A stretch of 64,000 bases of DNA from Aliiglaciecola sp. M165. Its GTDB lineage: Bacteria > Pseudomonadota > Gammaproteobacteria > Enterobacterales > Alteromonadaceae. The translations under genes were made by a program, and so were the position numbers. How positions within the stretch are numbered: position 1 is the first letter of the stretch; every line of letters begins with the position of its first letter. This document shows, one piece after another, positions 9,296 to 21,231 of this stretch. The DNA lies in assembly GCF_007197995.1 (NCBI RefSeq), contig NZ_VKKH01000004.1, positions 558,001-622,000 of the forward strand. The letters run 5' to 3'. Under the pieces are notes generated by a model that did no database searches, was not told the origin of the DNA, and saw only the letters and a program-made list of their open reading frames with translations.

Positions 9296-11647
9296 TTAAT
9301 CATCAATATTCTGTGCACTTAACCAATCATTGAGTTTAGCGAGATCCTGATTTTCAGCCATTTCTAACTCTTCTACCCAATCGTGCACATTTTCCCACCA
9401 TGTCGGATGATCTCCCTGTTGAATTCGATTGGCGATTTTTTGCACTCTAGCCAATCCTACTGAACCTGCTGCACCTTTGATTTTATGCGCCTGAGAGCAA
9501 ACTTCGTCTTTTTCATTGGCACTCAAGCTAATTTTAAGCACATCCATGTATTCAGGCATATTTTCCTGAAACACACCGACACTGGTTCTGACCATTTCAT
9601 GCCCTATGGTGTCTGCCAGCATTTGCAGCAGATCAAGATCCAGGACGGCCTCCATTTCACTAGTTTTTGCTTCTTCTACCGAGAACTGCGGAATACTGGG
9701 CTGCTCACTAAACAACTGATTAAAGACTTCGATCACACGACTCTTTTTGATGGGTTTGGCAATAACGTCATCCATACCATTGTTGAGATATTCCTGGCGC
9801 TTTTTAATCACATTGGCTGTTAATGCAACAATAGGTGTCTGTTCAACCAGATTTTCATCGTGAAGGACACTGGCAACATTAAACCCGGTCATATCGGGCA
9901 GCTGAATATCAAGCAATATTAAATCGTATTGCTTTTCCCGAGCCATTTTCAGTGCTTCTTGGCCAGTCATGGCGACTTCTACGTGCTGACCCAGTTTTTC
10001 AAGCAGCGCCTTAGCAACCATCACATTGAGTTCAATATCTTCAACCAATAAAATTTCCAGGCCCTGAACGTGCAACTGTTGCATTTGTAGCGGCGTGTTG
10101 TTTATCGCTAAGGGCAATTCAACCGTAAAGCATGTACCCTCGCCAACAAGGCTGTTGACGCGTATTTCCCCATTCATCAATTGAACCATTTCTTTGCATA
10201 TCGCCAAGCCAATACCGGTGCCCGTGGCTGATTGATGATCGGGGTGATTAACCTGATAATACATGGCAAAAATTTTATCTATTTCTTCTTTTGGGATCCC
10301 TACCCCTGTGTCTTTGATAGTGAACTTAACCATGCTGATACCCAGCTTATCTGGGTGATCATGCGCTTCCACAGTCAAACAGACTTTACCTTTTTGCGTA
10401 AATTTAATGGCATTAAATAACAAATTCCATAAAACCTGGCGCAATCGGGTACCGTCCGCTTCTACTTGAGCGGGGATAGGGTTTATGATTTCAGTTTCAA
10501 ACTTCAATCCTTTGTCTGCCGCCAACAACTGAATGATGCTGCTCAATTCATTGGAAAACTCTTTTATTGACACCGTTTTAAGCGACAACTCCAGTCGATC
10601 TCTGTCGAGTTTATCCAAATCAATGATATCATTAAAAATGTTACCTAATGTGATGGCACTCGCATAAATTGTGCTGACCCAGGCGAACTGCTCTTCAGTT
10701 AAATTAGTATCCCGGAGCATGCGGCTCAACCCAACGATACCGTTTAGTGGAGTGCGCAATTCATGGCTGATTGTTGCAATAAATGCTGTTTTATCTTTAT
10801 TCGCTTTGGCAACCGCATTTTCGGCTTGCTTGCGTTCTGTAATATCCCGTCCAAAGGCCAATAAACCCAAACGTGTCCCTACCGCATCGTAAAATGGAAC
10901 CTTACGCATCTCAAAATATCGGCGCCGACCATCTGCAAATCGCAACCATAGCTCTTCGGTGATACTGGCATTTGTTTCAAGTACTTCATGATCACTTGCC
11001 ACCACTTGGCGCGCAAGATCTTCGTCATACACTTGATGAGGGGTCAGTCCTATCAATTCTTCCTCAGTTTTGCCCGTCATTTGTTCCGCAACCCGATTAC
11101 AGCCAGCAAATTGGCCTTCTTCGTTTCGGTAGTAGATTAAATCCGGTGAGGCATCAATAATAGAGCGTAACAGCGTCGAAAGCCGTTTAGCTTGTTCTTC
11201 TTGCTCTGATTTTTCATTAATTTCTCGCTCGAGCTCGTTAAATACCCTTTCTCGCTCAAGTTGAGCATCTTTGCGTTGTTCAATTTCGTGATTTAACCGT
11301 TTAATGTTGCTTTGCAGTTCTCTGTTAAGCAAAACGTCCTCTTCTCGGAGACGTTCCAATTGCTGCACAACTTGGGTGAGGCTTGCACGGCTTTGTTCGA
11401 GTTGTTTTACCAGCTCAGTGAAAACAAACAAAACCCATGGCGCACTCAACAACGTTAGGATAATTGCGCTAACAAAATCCTCTAAATCGACTTCTCCGCT
11501 AATGCCCATCCTTAATGCATAGGACCCGCCGAGCGTAAAGGCGAGTGTTAAAAAGACAAATAAAATACTGACTCTAAGAGTGCCAAAGCGTTTAACAAAC
11601 TGTGCGACACCGATTGCCCAGGATTCAATAGGGGCTTTTGACTGCAT
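9296..11647 (-). CDS. arcB: ArcB, aerobic respiration control hybrid sensor kinase
   Basis: Membrane tripartite histidine kinase that senses quinone redox state and phosphorylates ArcA. Two transmembrane helices (about 26-45 and 58-78) and a coiled coil (about 80-155) precede a PAS domain (about 155-275), HisKA with H295 in TISHELRTP, an ATPase domain with N-box FNAIKFT and GTGIGLA, a receiver with D580 in LILLDIQLPD, and an HPt domain with H721 in AHKIKGAAGSVG. These positions sit 3-4 residues from E. coli H292, D576 and H717. The linker region lacks the two redox-active cysteines (C180, C241) of E. coli at obvious equivalent positions; C183 is nearby. arcB near gltBD is also the E. coli arrangement. 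Confidence 0.95.
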   Translation of the reverse strand: MQSKAPIESWAIGVAQFVKRFGTLRVSILFVFLTLAFTLGGSYALRMGISGEVDLEDFVSAIILTLLSAPWVLFVFTELVKQLEQSRASLTQVVQQLERLREEDVLLNRELQSNIKRLNHEIEQRKDAQLERERVFNELEREINEKSEQEEQAKRLSTLLRSIIDASPDLIYYRNEEGQFAGCNRVAEQMTGKTEEELIGLTPHQVYDEDLARQVVASDHEVLETNASITEELWLRFADGRRRYFEMRKVPFYDAVGTRLGLLAFGRDITERKQAENAVAKANKDKTAFIATISHELRTPLNGIVGLSRMLRDTNLTEEQFAWVSTIYASAITLGNIFNDIIDLDKLDRDRLELSLKTVSIKEFSNELSSIIQLLAADKGLKFETEIINPIPAQVEADGTRLRQVLWNLLFNAIKFTQKGKVCLTVEAHDHPDKLGISMVKFTIKDTGVGIPKEEIDKIFAMYYQVNHPDHQSATGTGIGLAICKEMVQLMNGEIRVNSLVGEGTCFTVELPLAINNTPLQMQQLHVQGLEILLVEDIELNVMVAKALLEKLGQHVEVAMTGQEALKMAREKQYDLILLDIQLPDMTGFNVASVLHDENLVEQTPIVALTANVIKKRQEYLNNGMDDVIAKPIKKSRVIEVFNQLFSEQPSIPQFSVEEAKTSEMEAVLDLDLLQMLADTIGHEMVRTSVGVFQENMPEYMDVLKISLSANEKDEVCSQAHKIKGAAGSVGLARVQKIANRIQQGDHPTWWENVHDWVEELEMAENQDLAKLNDWLSAQNIDD

Positions 11648-11718
11648 AGGTAGGGTTCCAAAATAGCAATTAATACAATGCTATCAAGAAAAAGTCGGTG
11701 AGGTAAGCTGAACGAGAA

Positions 11719-12561
11719 TTAACTTCCTTTGTCTCGCAAAAAGCGCCCACTTACCCAACCTGTTTGGGTAAATTCGATTCGAGACCATTCACCTTGGCGC
11801 TCAATCACTTTCACATGACTACCGAGGAGTAAAGGTTTAGAGATCGCTGCAAATTCAGCACCTGGACCGCTTCTGACATTCAATTTTGATGCAATAACGG
11901 TTTTTTCCCGTTGCATTTGAAATTCATCATCAGCACCGTCTTCAGCTCTATCAGTGGTGACGCTTTGGCGCAGCTTTTCCAGTGGAAACGCAGGGCCAGG
12001 ATCTGTTTTTCGCGAAGGGGCTATTTCTTCGTGTCCGAGGATTTCTGTTATTCCATACACTTCACATAACAACTCACAGATCTCAAAGGTTTTTTCAATT
12101 TGGGTCTGCGAATAAGCATGCCAAAAACTGCTTTTTGATTGGTTTCTATGTACACCTTTGTGCACTTCGCTAGCAGAATAAACGCGATTAAACCAAGAGG
12201 AAAACTCTCCGGCTTCATTTTTGGTAAGTTCCCCTGCGTTATCCAGCTCAATGCCAATAGAAAAGCGATTTAAACCTGAGCGACCTTTCCACTGACTCCT
12301 GCCTGCGTGCCATGCAATAGTATCAAATGGAACCAATTGAGTGACTTCGCCGCCCCGACCAATTACCAAATGCGCCGATGCTTTGGCTTTTTCACTACAA
12401 AGGTGATTTACCGAAGAATCAAAGCTACTTCCTGCGGTGAAGTGAATAACAATAGTGTCAGCTCGACTTTGATTAAACTTCCCACCGTGATTAGGAGACG
12501 CTTGGTATTTCGCATTACCACCGGACAATTTGTGTTCGGTGATTGTCATTTCTGAAGCCAT
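11719..12561 (-). CDS. N-acetylmuramoyl-L-alanine amidase with C-terminal SH3 domain (endolysin-like)
   Basis: Amidase_2 domain (about residues 25-175) cleaving between N-acetylmuramic acid and the stem peptide. Zinc ligands are visible as H in IVIHFTAG and H and D in LGHEEIAPSRKTDPGP. A linker leads to a bacterial SH3 domain (about 210-277, KLNVRSGPGAEF ... TGWVSGRFL). There is no signal peptide, so it would need a holin or lysis to reach the wall, as phage endolysins do. The start is supported by AAGGAAAC before the ATG. It lies 10 bases downstream of a holin-like gene on the same strand. Alternative: an AmpD-like cytoplasmic recycling amidase, less likely given the SH3 domain. Confidence 0.88.
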   Translation of the reverse strand: MASEMTITEHKLSGGNAKYQASPNHGGKFNQSRADTIVIHFTAGSSFDSSVNHLCSEKAKASAHLVIGRGGEVTQLVPFDTIAWHAGRSQWKGRSGLNRFSIGIELDNAGELTKNEAGEFSSWFNRVYSASEVHKGVHRNQSKSSFWHAYSQTQIEKTFEICELLCEVYGITEILGHEEIAPSRKTDPGPAFPLEKLRQSVTTDRAEDGADDEFQMQREKTVIASKLNVRSGPGAEFAAISKPLLLGSHVKVIERQGEWSRIEFTQTGWVSGRFLRDKGS

Positions 12562-12571
12562 AAGAGTTTCC

Positions 12572-13075
12572 TTAACCCGCTGCGGAGTCGTCTTCCAATA
12601 ATGAGACTCGTTTATTGCCTGTTATTTTATTTGTAATTTTGTTACCAGCACCCGCTTTTTCGAAACTGCGACCTACAGCCCAGGTTGCAACAATTCCCCC
12701 CCAAGCAGCCCAAAATTGTGTGGGTAATTCAAATGGAATAGGGTCTGATCCTGAAAGCAATCCAACCAATGGAACGACAAAATAATTAAGCCCTATCATG
12801 ACTAGTCCAAAATACACAACTGTCGGACGAGCCCTCTTGGTGTAGGCGTCACCTTGAGCAAGCTCAGCTACCAAGATGCGTTCTTTTGCCTCTAAATTTT
12901 TGCGAATGGTTTGTTCAACTTCAGATTCCCTTGCCGCCACTACTTGTCGCAATTGCAATTTAAATTTCTGTTTCTCTTCGCCAGACAAATGGAATTCATC
13001 TATCACGTCACCGACTCGTTCTACAACTTCTGACGCACCACCAGAAAACAACGTGCTAAACCAACTCATACTCAT
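12572..13075 (-). CDS. Holin-like protein of the 3TM / GTA-release type
   Basis: 167-residue protein with a soluble N-terminal helical half rich in charged residues (about 15-75) and two hydrophobic segments (VVYFGLVMIGLNYFVVPLVG near 87-108 and FWAAWGGIVATWAVG near 122-137), ending in a basic tail. This arrangement and the RPTVVYFGLVMIGLNY segment resemble holins described for gene-transfer-agent release and many prophages. It directly precedes an amidase, the order of a lysis cassette. There are no other phage genes nearby. The family assignment is from pattern memory, not from a search. Confidence 0.68.
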   Translation of the reverse strand: MSMSWFSTLFSGGASEVVERVGDVIDEFHLSGEEKQKFKLQLRQVVAARESEVEQTIRKNLEAKERILVAELAQGDAYTKRARPTVVYFGLVMIGLNYFVVPLVGLLSGSDPIPFELPTQFWAAWGGIVATWAVGRSFEKAGAGNKITNKITGNKRVSLLEDDSAAG

Positions 13076-13639
13076 TCCTTTTTTTGTAATGTGTTATTCA
13101 TTACCTAAAAGGTTAGTCTATTTTTTAACCGACGACACATTTCTAAACGTGTAGAAGCCTATGTTTACAAAGTAAGCATGACCAATGTATGCAATTAAAC
13201 TAAATAATTATGCGCTTGGTGATTAGTAAAGTTGACCAATTATTCCACTTTTCATCAAGAATCCTACGCATTCTTAACAATTTATTAGCATCTTATTGTT
13301 TGTTTCTAAATTATAACCATTTGTTCATTTGAATAGTTAAGTCATTGTTATTAATGACTTATAATTCATATTCAGTAATTATTTTCAAAAAACCATGGAA
13401 TATCTCAAACTCGTTAATTGATTTCTGAGTTTAATGTGGGTATTTTGTCAGGCCGCTTGGCTAAAAAGACATAAAAATTCGATAACCGGCTGGTATCCTC
13501 ACACTAACGACAAGAAAAACAATAATAAGTAGCACAGAGCAAAACTGACCATAGAAGTCAGGCTCGAAGCAGTACCACAACCAACACACTGGTTGGCACA
13601 CACAACCTTACCCGGCCTAAGGTTGAAGGAGTTACGTTA
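13076..13639. other. Divergent intergenic region between the holin-like gene and gltB
   Basis: 564 bases without a supportable gene, strongly AT-rich in the middle. It must hold the promoters for the lysis pair (leftward) and for gltBD (rightward). The only clear structure is the palindrome at 13338-13361 followed by TATAAT. The last 100 bases before gltB include CAACCAACACACTGGTTGG, a hairpin-forming leader segment near 13579. Confidence 0.6.
13338..13365. promoter_or_regulatory. Operator-like palindrome overlapping a TATAAT box
   Basis: Perfect 9-base arms TAAGTCATT and AATGACTTA separated by GTTATT. The right arm runs into TATAAT (13360-13365), which suggests a repressor site over a rightward promoter about 275 bases upstream of gltB. 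The regulator is unknown. Confidence 0.35.
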
Positions 13640-16600
13640 ATGAGTTTGTATAACCCTAATGATTCTAAGGACAATTGCGGCTTTGGATTGATTGCGCACA
13701 CCCTAGGTGAAGCAAGTCACCGGCTAGTGCGCACCGCTATTGAAGCACTCGATCGCATGCAGCATCGTGGCGGTATCGCTGCGGATGGCAAAACAGGCGA
13801 CGGATGCGGATTGCTGCTGCAAAAACCTGATGCATTTTTTCATCAAATAGCCCAAGACAATGGTTGGAAGCTAGGTAAGAAATATGGCGTTGGGATGATT
13901 TTCCTGAACCCTGATGAAGACAAAGCAGAAGTTGCTCGCCAAGCGTTGAATGATGAATTACAAAAAGAGACCTTAGCAGTGGTTGGCTGGCGAAAGGTTC
14001 CAGTTGATCATTCGGTTTTAGGTGACTTGGCAGCTCAAGGTGTTCCACAAATTGAGCAGGTATTTGTTAATGCACCTCCTGGATGGCGTAAACGTGATCT
14101 CGAACGCCGGCTTTTCATGGTTCGTCGCCGCGTAGAGAAACGCCTGCAAGATGACAGTGAGTTTTATGTCGCCTGCCTTTCAGCCTTGGTAACCATTTAC
14201 AAGGGCTTGGTAATGCCAAGAGACTTGCCTAACTTCTATTTGGACTTAGCAGACGAACGCTTGCAGTCCGCGATTTGTGTATTCCACCAGCGTTTTTCTA
14301 CTAACACTTTACCTAAATGGCCATTGGCTCAGCCTTTCCGCTTCTTAGCGCACAATGGTGAGATTAATACAATCAGGGGGAATCGAGACTGGGCGCAAGC
14401 GCGATCAGGCAAGTTTACCACGCCACTTTTACCAGATCTTCAAGATGCCGCACCATTTGTTAACGTTGAAGGATCGGATTCGTCATCATTAGACAATATG
14501 CTAGAGCTATTTTTAGCGGGTGGGATGGATCTATTCCGAGCCATGCGTTTACTTGTTCCACCTGCCTATCAAAACAACCAGACAATGGATGACGATCTGC
14601 GTGCATTTTACGAATTTAATTCTATGCATATGGAACCTTGGGATGGCCCAGCCGGGATAGTGCTGACCAACGGCAGACACGTAGCTTGTAACCTGGATCG
14701 CAACGGTTTGCGACCTGCCCGCTACGTATTAACCAAAGATGGATTGATCACCTTGGCGTCAGAGATAGGCATTTGGGATTATCAGCCAGAAGATGTAGTA
14801 GAAAAAGGACGTGTTGGTCCCGGTGAGATGTTTGCCGTCGATACCTATACAGGAAAAATTTGGCGTTCCAATGAAATTGATGAAGACCTTAAAGAGCGTC
14901 ATCCTTATAAAGAGTGGATAGATCAGCATATTCAGAAGCTGTTACCGATTGAAGAGTGTGATGCTAGCTTGATCGGCAAACGCGCGTTTGACGATGAGAT
15001 GATGTCAACGTACCACAAACTGTTTAATTACAGTTACGAAGAGATCCAACAAATCATTAAAGTCCTAGCCAACGATGGCCAGGAAGCCGTTGGTTCAATG
15101 GGTGATGACACACCGATGGCGGTGATGTCGTCTAAACAACGTACGATTTACGATTACTTCCGTCAGCAATTTGCTCAGGTTACTAACCCGCCAATCGACT
15201 CCTTGCGCGAAAACCATGTTATGTCATTGGCAACCTGTATAGGTCGTGAGCAGAATGTATTCAGCGAAACCTCAGGTTATGCAAACCGTGTTTTGATTGG
15301 TTCACCTATTCTCATGTATACCGATTTGAAACAGCTGCGTGAGTTTGATTCTGAGCATTATTATTCAGAAGTTATTGACCTGAATTACTTGCCCGAAGAA
15401 GGTCTGAAGAAAGCACTGGAAAGAATTTGTCACGAAGCCGAATATTTGGTCAAACAAAAGCATGCGGCCTTCGTTATCCTTTCTGACAGAAACATAAAAC
15501 CCAATAAATTACCGATCCCGGCGGCCATGGCTGTTGGCGCCGTGCAGCGCCGCTTAATTGAAAAGGCGCTACGTTGTGACGCCAACATAATAGTGGAAAC
15601 CGCATCAGCAAGAGATCCGCATCATTTTGCTGTGTTGATTGGACTTGGGGCGACAGCCATTTATCCATTTATGGCATACGAAACCATTGAGCAAATGGTT
15701 GAAAATGGCGAGATCAAAATGAGCGCCATGCAAGCCACGTTGAATTACCGCAAAGGGATCAACAAGGGCTTGTTTAAAATCATGTCTAAAATGGGCATTA
15801 GCACTATTGCGAGTTACCGAAGCTCCAAACTCTTTGAAGCTATTGGTATCAACAAAGATGTGACCGAACTTTGCTTTAAGGGCATACCTAGCCGCATTGA
15901 AGGCGCTGGTTTTGATGATTTTGAGCAAGACCAGATCAATCTGAACAGGATTGCCTGGTTGAAGAGGAAAGCGATTTCCCATGGCGGATTGCTAAAATAT
16001 GTGCACGACGGCGAATATCACGCATACAACCCTGATGTGGTGACCAGTTTGCAAGTTGCAGTTAAATCAGGTCGCTATGAAGACTATCAGGTCTTTGCTG
16101 AATTAGTGAATGGTCGCTCGCCTTCACATTTTAGGGATTTGCTGCAGTTAAATCCTGATAACGACCCTATCGACATTGAAAGCGTAGAGCCTGCTGAGAA
16201 ATTATTCCCTCGTTTTGATACGGCTGCAATGTCAATCGGTGCCTTGAGTCCTGAAGCACACGAGGCGCTAGCAATTGCGATGAACCGATTAGGTGGTCAA
16301 TCTAATTCTGGTGAAGGTGGTGAAGACCCAGCGCGCTTCAATACCGAAAAGAATTCTAAAATTAAGCAAGTCGCCTCAGGACGCTTTGGTGTCACCCCGC
16401 ATTATCTGGTTAATGCCGATGTGATTCAGATTAAAGTGGCTCAGGGTGCTAAGCCAGGAGAAGGTGGGCAATTACCTGGCGACAAGGTGAATAACTATAT
16501 TGCTGAACTGCGCTTTTCGGTGCCTGGTGTCACCCTAATTTCTCCGCCACCCCATCACGATATTTATTCAATTGAAGATTTGGCGCAATTGATATTTGAC

Positions 16601-18106
16601 CTTAAGCAAGTCAACCCAGATGCGCTGATTTCGGTGAAATTGGTCTCTGAACCTGGCGTCGGGACCATCGCTACAGGTGTTGCCAAAGCCTATGCCGATT
16701 TGATCACGGTGTCCGGCTACGACGGTGGCACTGGAGCTAGCCCACTGACTTCGGTTAAATACGCGGGCAGCCCATTTGAGCTTGGACTCGCTGAAACCCA
16801 GCAAGCGCTTGTTGAAAATGGCCTTCGTCATAAAGTTCGTGTACAAACAGATGGCGGCCTAAAAACCGGTCTTGATGTGGTCAAAGCTGGGATTCTTGGG
16901 GCAGAAAGTTTTGGGTTTGGTACCGGACCAATGGTGGCATTAGGGTGTAAATACTTGCGTATTTGCCACTTAAACAACTGTGCTACCGGTGTCGCAACCC
17001 AAGATGAAAAACTACGAGACAACTACTTTATTGGTTTGCCAGAGATGGTGATGAATTACTTTAAATTCATTGCCCAGGAAGTACGTGAAATCATGGCGGG
17101 TTTGGGAGTAGCCAAGTTCGACGATCTGGTAGGTCGCACCGAGTTATTAAGTGTGCTTGATGGCATTACAGCTCGTCAAAACAAATTGGATTTGAGTCCG
17201 ATCTTAAGTAAACCTGAAGCCGGCTCACATACCCGCTTATTTTGTTCTGAAACCACTAATGCTCCATTGGACAAAGGTTTACTGAACAAACAGATGTTAG
17301 AAAAAGCCAAACAAGCTGTGGCACATAAATCTGGGTTGAAATTGGATTTCCCAATCCGCAATACGGACCGTTCCGTTGGTGCTTTGTTATCCGGTGAAAT
17401 CGCCAAGCAACATGGTAATCAGGGAATGCAGGATCAGCCGATCAAAGTTAGCTTTACCGGCACAGCGGGACAAAGTTTTGGTGTATGGAACGCTGGCGGT
17501 CTGGAGTTGAGCCTTTGTGGTGATGCAAATGATTATGTCGGAAAGGGCATGACAGGCGGTAAGCTGGTCATTTATCCACCGCGCAATATCACTTTCGATC
17601 CTCACGTGAGTACCATAATGGGCAATACCTGTCTGTATGGCGCAACCGGTGGAAAACTGTTTGCTGCCGGACGTGCAGGTGAACGCTTTGGCGTTAGAAA
17701 TTCCGGCGCTATTGCCGTCGTTGAAGGGGCTGGCGATAACGGCTGTGAATACATGACAGGAGGCATCGTTGCCGTACTTGGAAGTGTTGGTGTTAACTTT
17801 GGCGCAGGCATGACGGGTGGGTTTGCCTACTTGTATGATGAGCACAACGATATTGAATACCGTGTCAACCCGGAGCTTTTGGATATTATGCCAATTGAAG
17901 AAAAAGGCATATTGTCGGAGCATCTTCGCGGCTTGATCAATCAACATTATGAAGAAACAGGTAGTGAACACGCTCTCATGTTGTTAACTGAATTCGCTCA
18001 GCACCTTGATAAGTTCAGATTAATTAAACCTAAAACCAGTGACGTCAAAAATCTGCTCGGCCATATCAGCCGTTCAACCGCAGAATTGCGTTTACAAGCA
18101 CAGTAG
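13640..18106 (+). CDS. gltB: Glutamate synthase (NADPH) large subunit
   Basis: Converts glutamine and 2-oxoglutarate to two glutamates with electrons from GltD. At 1488 residues it has the family's length. After a short propeptide the catalytic cysteine is C13 ([10 protein letters not shown]) of the glutamine amidotransferase domain (to about 420). A central domain, the FMN-binding synthase domain (about 800-1190, with [10 protein letters not shown] and [11 protein letters not shown]), the 3Fe-4S cysteines in [15 protein letters not shown], and a C-terminal GXGXG repeat domain (about 1250-1430) follow. GAAGGAGTTACGTTA precedes the ATG. gltD follows at 16 bp. Confidence 0.98.
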   Translation: MSLYNPNDSKDNCGFGLIAHTLGEASHRLVRTAIEALDRMQHRGGIAADGKTGDGCGLLLQKPDAFFHQIAQDNGWKLGKKYGVGMIFLNPDEDKAEVARQALNDELQKETLAVVGWRKVPVDHSVLGDLAAQGVPQIEQVFVNAPPGWRKRDLERRLFMVRRRVEKRLQDDSEFYVACLSALVTIYKGLVMPRDLPNFYLDLADERLQSAICVFHQRFSTNTLPKWPLAQPFRFLAHNGEINTIRGNRDWAQARSGKFTTPLLPDLQDAAPFVNVEGSDSSSLDNMLELFLAGGMDLFRAMRLLVPPAYQNNQTMDDDLRAFYEFNSMHMEPWDGPAGIVLTNGRHVACNLDRNGLRPARYVLTKDGLITLASEIGIWDYQPEDVVEKGRVGPGEMFAVDTYTGKIWRSNEIDEDLKERHPYKEWIDQHIQKLLPIEECDASLIGKRAFDDEMMSTYHKLFNYSYEEIQQIIKVLANDGQEAVGSMGDDTPMAVMSSKQRTIYDYFRQQFAQVTNPPIDSLRENHVMSLATCIGREQNVFSETSGYANRVLIGSPILMYTDLKQLREFDSEHYYSEVIDLNYLPEEGLKKALERICHEAEYLVKQKHAAFVILSDRNIKPNKLPIPAAMAVGAVQRRLIEKALRCDANIIVETASARDPHHFAVLIGLGATAIYPFMAYETIEQMVENGEIKMSAMQATLNYRKGINKGLFKIMSKMGISTIASYRSSKLFEAIGINKDVTELCFKGIPSRIEGAGFDDFEQDQINLNRIAWLKRKAISHGGLLKYVHDGEYHAYNPDVVTSLQVAVKSGRYEDYQVFAELVNGRSPSHFRDLLQLNPDNDPIDIESVEPAEKLFPRFDTAAMSIGALSPEAHEALAIAMNRLGGQSNSGEGGEDPARFNTEKNSKIKQVASGRFGVTPHYLVNADVIQIKVAQGAKPGEGGQLPGDKVNNYIAELRFSVPGVTLISPPPHHDIYSIEDLAQLIFDLKQVNPDALISVKLVSEPGVGTIATGVAKAYADLITVSGYDGGTGASPLTSVKYAGSPFELGLAETQQALVENGLRHKVRVQTDGGLKTGLDVVKAGILGAESFGFGTGPMVALGCKYLRICHLNNCATGVATQDEKLRDNYFIGLPEMVMNYFKFIAQEVREIMAGLGVAKFDDLVGRTELLSVLDGITARQNKLDLSPILSKPEAGSHTRLFCSETTNAPLDKGLLNKQMLEKAKQAVAHKSGLKLDFPIRNTDRSVGALLSGEIAKQHGNQGMQDQPIKVSFTGTAGQSFGVWNAGGLELSLCGDANDYVGKGMTGGKLVIYPPRNITFDPHVSTIMGNTCLYGATGGKLFAAGRAGERFGVRNSGAIAVVEGAGDNGCEYMTGGIVAVLGSVGVNFGAGMTGGFAYLYDEHNDIEYRVNPELLDIMPIEEKGILSEHLRGLINQHYEETGSEHALMLLTEFAQHLDKFRLIKPKTSDVKNLLGHISRSTAELRLQAQ

Positions 18107-18113
18107 TAGGTAG

Positions 18114-19538
<1,425 letters not shown>

Positions 19539-19554
19539 CATTCGATTAAATATT

Positions 19555-19579
19555 AAAAGGGCTTAACAGCCCTTTTTTT
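19555..19579 (+). terminator. Bidirectional rho-independent terminator between gltD and a DsbA-like gene
   Basis: AAAAGGGCT, loop TAAC and AGCCCTTTT are followed by further T on the plus strand. The A-run on the left gives a U-tract on the minus strand as well, so it can serve both convergent genes. Confidence 0.85.
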
Positions 19580-19597
19580 GTACCTTTAAAAGGTGCG

Positions 19598-20245
19598 TTA
19601 CGAATCTTCTTTAACGATTTGTTTAAGCGCCTGTTCAAATACTTCGGTTGGTTGGCCGCCACTGATCAAATGTTTATTGTTAACGATTACTGCAGGGACA
19701 GACTGTATTCCAGCATTTTGATAATGGCGCTGTGCTGTGCGAACCTCTTGCTCATACCGGTCGCTTTCAAGTATCGATTTTGCTTCATCAACATCTAAAC
19801 TGACCTGTTCCACAACGGACAATAATTGTTGATGGTCACTCGGGTTACCACTTTGTTGAAAGTACAAGTCAAACAAGGCCAACTTCAGCTCAGTCTGTTT
19901 ATTAAAAGTCTCTGCCCAGTACAACAGACGATGGGCATCAAAGGTATTGTAAATTCGGCCACCACCACGGTTACCAAATTCGTAACCGACTGAGAGACCC
20001 CGTTGTTTAATCATTTCCCGATTTTGTGCAGCCTGTTCCAGTGAAATCCCATATTTTTGCGTAATATGCTCATTGATTTCCTGCCCCTCAGAGGGCATTT
20101 GAGGGTTAAGCTCAAATGGTTGCCAATGTATATCTGCCTGCATATCGGCAGACAAATGATCTAACGCCTGACGCAAACCTTGATACCCTATAATGCACCA
20201 TGGACAAGACACATCGGAGACAATGTCGATTTTTAGCCTAGTCAT
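19598..20245 (-). CDS. DsbA-family oxidoreductase, FrnE-like
   Basis: Cytoplasmic thioredoxin-fold protein of the DsbA/2-hydroxychromene-isomerase group: no signal peptide, 215 residues, active-site C14-P-W-C17 in SDVSCPWCIIG, the helical insertion typical of DsbA, and the cis-proline region near GIQSVPAVIVNNKHLISGGQ. FrnE-like proteins act as disulfide isomerases or oxidative-stress factors; the substrate here is unknown. It converges with gltD. A MITE-like element begins 7 bases upstream of its ATG, so its promoter may lie within the repeat. Confidence 0.9.
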   Translation of the reverse strand: MTRLKIDIVSDVSCPWCIIGYQGLRQALDHLSADMQADIHWQPFELNPQMPSEGQEINEHITQKYGISLEQAAQNREMIKQRGLSVGYEFGNRGGGRIYNTFDAHRLLYWAETFNKQTELKLALFDLYFQQSGNPSDHQQLLSVVEQVSLDVDEAKSILESDRYEQEVRTAQRHYQNAGIQSVPAVIVNNKHLISGGQPTEVFEQALKQIVKEDS

Positions 20246-20252
20246 ATCTATT

Positions 20253-20484
20253 TAACCCCAATTCTGAATAAGAAATGTCGATATAGCTTAGTTTTTAAAG
20301 CTTTATCAATGATATAGAAGCTATCGTCATTTTGATATTGGTTATTAATAGGTAAGTGCCGTGATTTATTCCCTTATCAAGGCGAGAATTATGTTGTCTA
20401 GTCGCTCTAAACGCATAATGAACAACGAAGATAAGGGGATAAATAGCGGTGCTTACAGGCGTTGCTTATCCGGGATTGGGGTTA
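20253..20484. repeat. MITE-like 232-bp element with nested inverted repeats
   Basis: Outer ends are TAACCCCAATTCTGAATAAG (20253-20272) and CTTATCCGGGATTGGGGTTA (20465-20484), inverted copies differing at 3 of 20 positions. Inside is a second pair, ATTTATTCCCTTATC (20365-20379) and GATAAGGGGATAAAT (20430-20444), complementary except one base. There is no coding frame. It fills most of the 327 bases between the frnE-like gene and the DUF2937 gene. The same end sequence recurs as solo copies at 41852 and, diverged, at 21638. Confidence 0.7.
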
Positions 20485-20572
20485 TTTACTTCACCTGTTA
20501 ATTTGAATTAAAGACCAAACCTAAGTGAGTGAAATTTAATTTCAATACATCCAACACTTATCTGTGATCTAT

Positions 20573-21130
20573 TTAGTGTTTACTATGCAAGTCTTGGGAT
20601 GTTTTATTGCTTTTCAAACGTCTCACGCTGCGTTTAGTAAGAAAAGCAAAAAAGTCAGAAATCAATAGGAAAATGACCGCAATAACTGCTCCAGAAATCA
20701 ATGCCTGAGAATTTAGTGGCACGACATACGAATAGTTATCAAAAGTCTCGAACGCTAACTCTTTGTCTGCACTTAAGGTTAGATAACGAACCTGATTTAA
20801 AAAGTCTGTAGAAAGGGCTTGTTGCTGTTTTTTAAGAGTCTCGACGCGATTGACGATAAACTCTATATTATTGGCGTCGTCTTCAAAAACCTTATCCTGG
20901 CTATTTCGATAATGCGTGATAAGCCGCTGTATATCGCCTTCAAAATAGCGATTTGCGGTATTTTGAAATCCGTTTAAGATTTCTTTCGCCTCAATCAAAT
21001 GCGCATCGACACGCTTTTCATACTGATCCACAAAAGCAGGTGCTTGAACACCAATTAATATGCCCGCAGCAAAAATACCTAATCGAATGTAATCGCTAAT
21101 TCGTTTTAATAACCAGGACATCATACCCAT
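20573..21130 (-). CDS. DUF2937 family membrane protein
   Basis: 185-residue protein with an N-terminal hydrophobic helix (about 14-30, IRLGIFAAGILIGVQAPAFV), a long charged helical middle (about 33-115) beginning VDQYEKRVDAHLIEA, and a second membrane helix near 140-162. The PAFVDQYEKRVDAHL segment is the hallmark of the DUF2937 family of proteobacteria, whose function is unknown. The start is ambiguous among three ATGs in the first four codons. It stands alone, divergent from the next gene. Confidence 0.75.
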   Translation of the reverse strand: MGMMSWLLKRISDYIRLGIFAAGILIGVQAPAFVDQYEKRVDAHLIEAKEILNGFQNTANRYFEGDIQRLITHYRNSQDKVFEDDANNIEFIVNRVETLKKQQQALSTDFLNQVRYLTLSADKELAFETFDNYSYVVPLNSQALISGAVIAVIFLLISDFFAFLTKRSVRRLKSNKTSQDLHSKH

Positions 21131-21231
21131 TTACTTGCTTGCATACCTTATGGTGCAGGATATCGGTTGCCCGATAGTCGCACAACTTCTATAGTGTGTA
21201 GTATCTTCAAGTATATGACAGGAAAAGACCG

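Noticed and set aside
11660-11687. TTGATA-N16-TATTTT promoter-like sequence before arcB
   Set aside because: The start of transcription would fall about 6 bases from the ATG, leaving no room for the ribosome-binding site.
11719-13075. A resident prophage around the lysis pair
   Set aside because: No integrase, terminase, capsid or tail gene exists on either side; flanks are arcB and gltB.
17387-17971. Long frame antisense to gltB
   Set aside because: It lies wholly inside gltB on the other strand and has no ribosome-binding site or recognisable protein features; a shadow of gltB codon bias.
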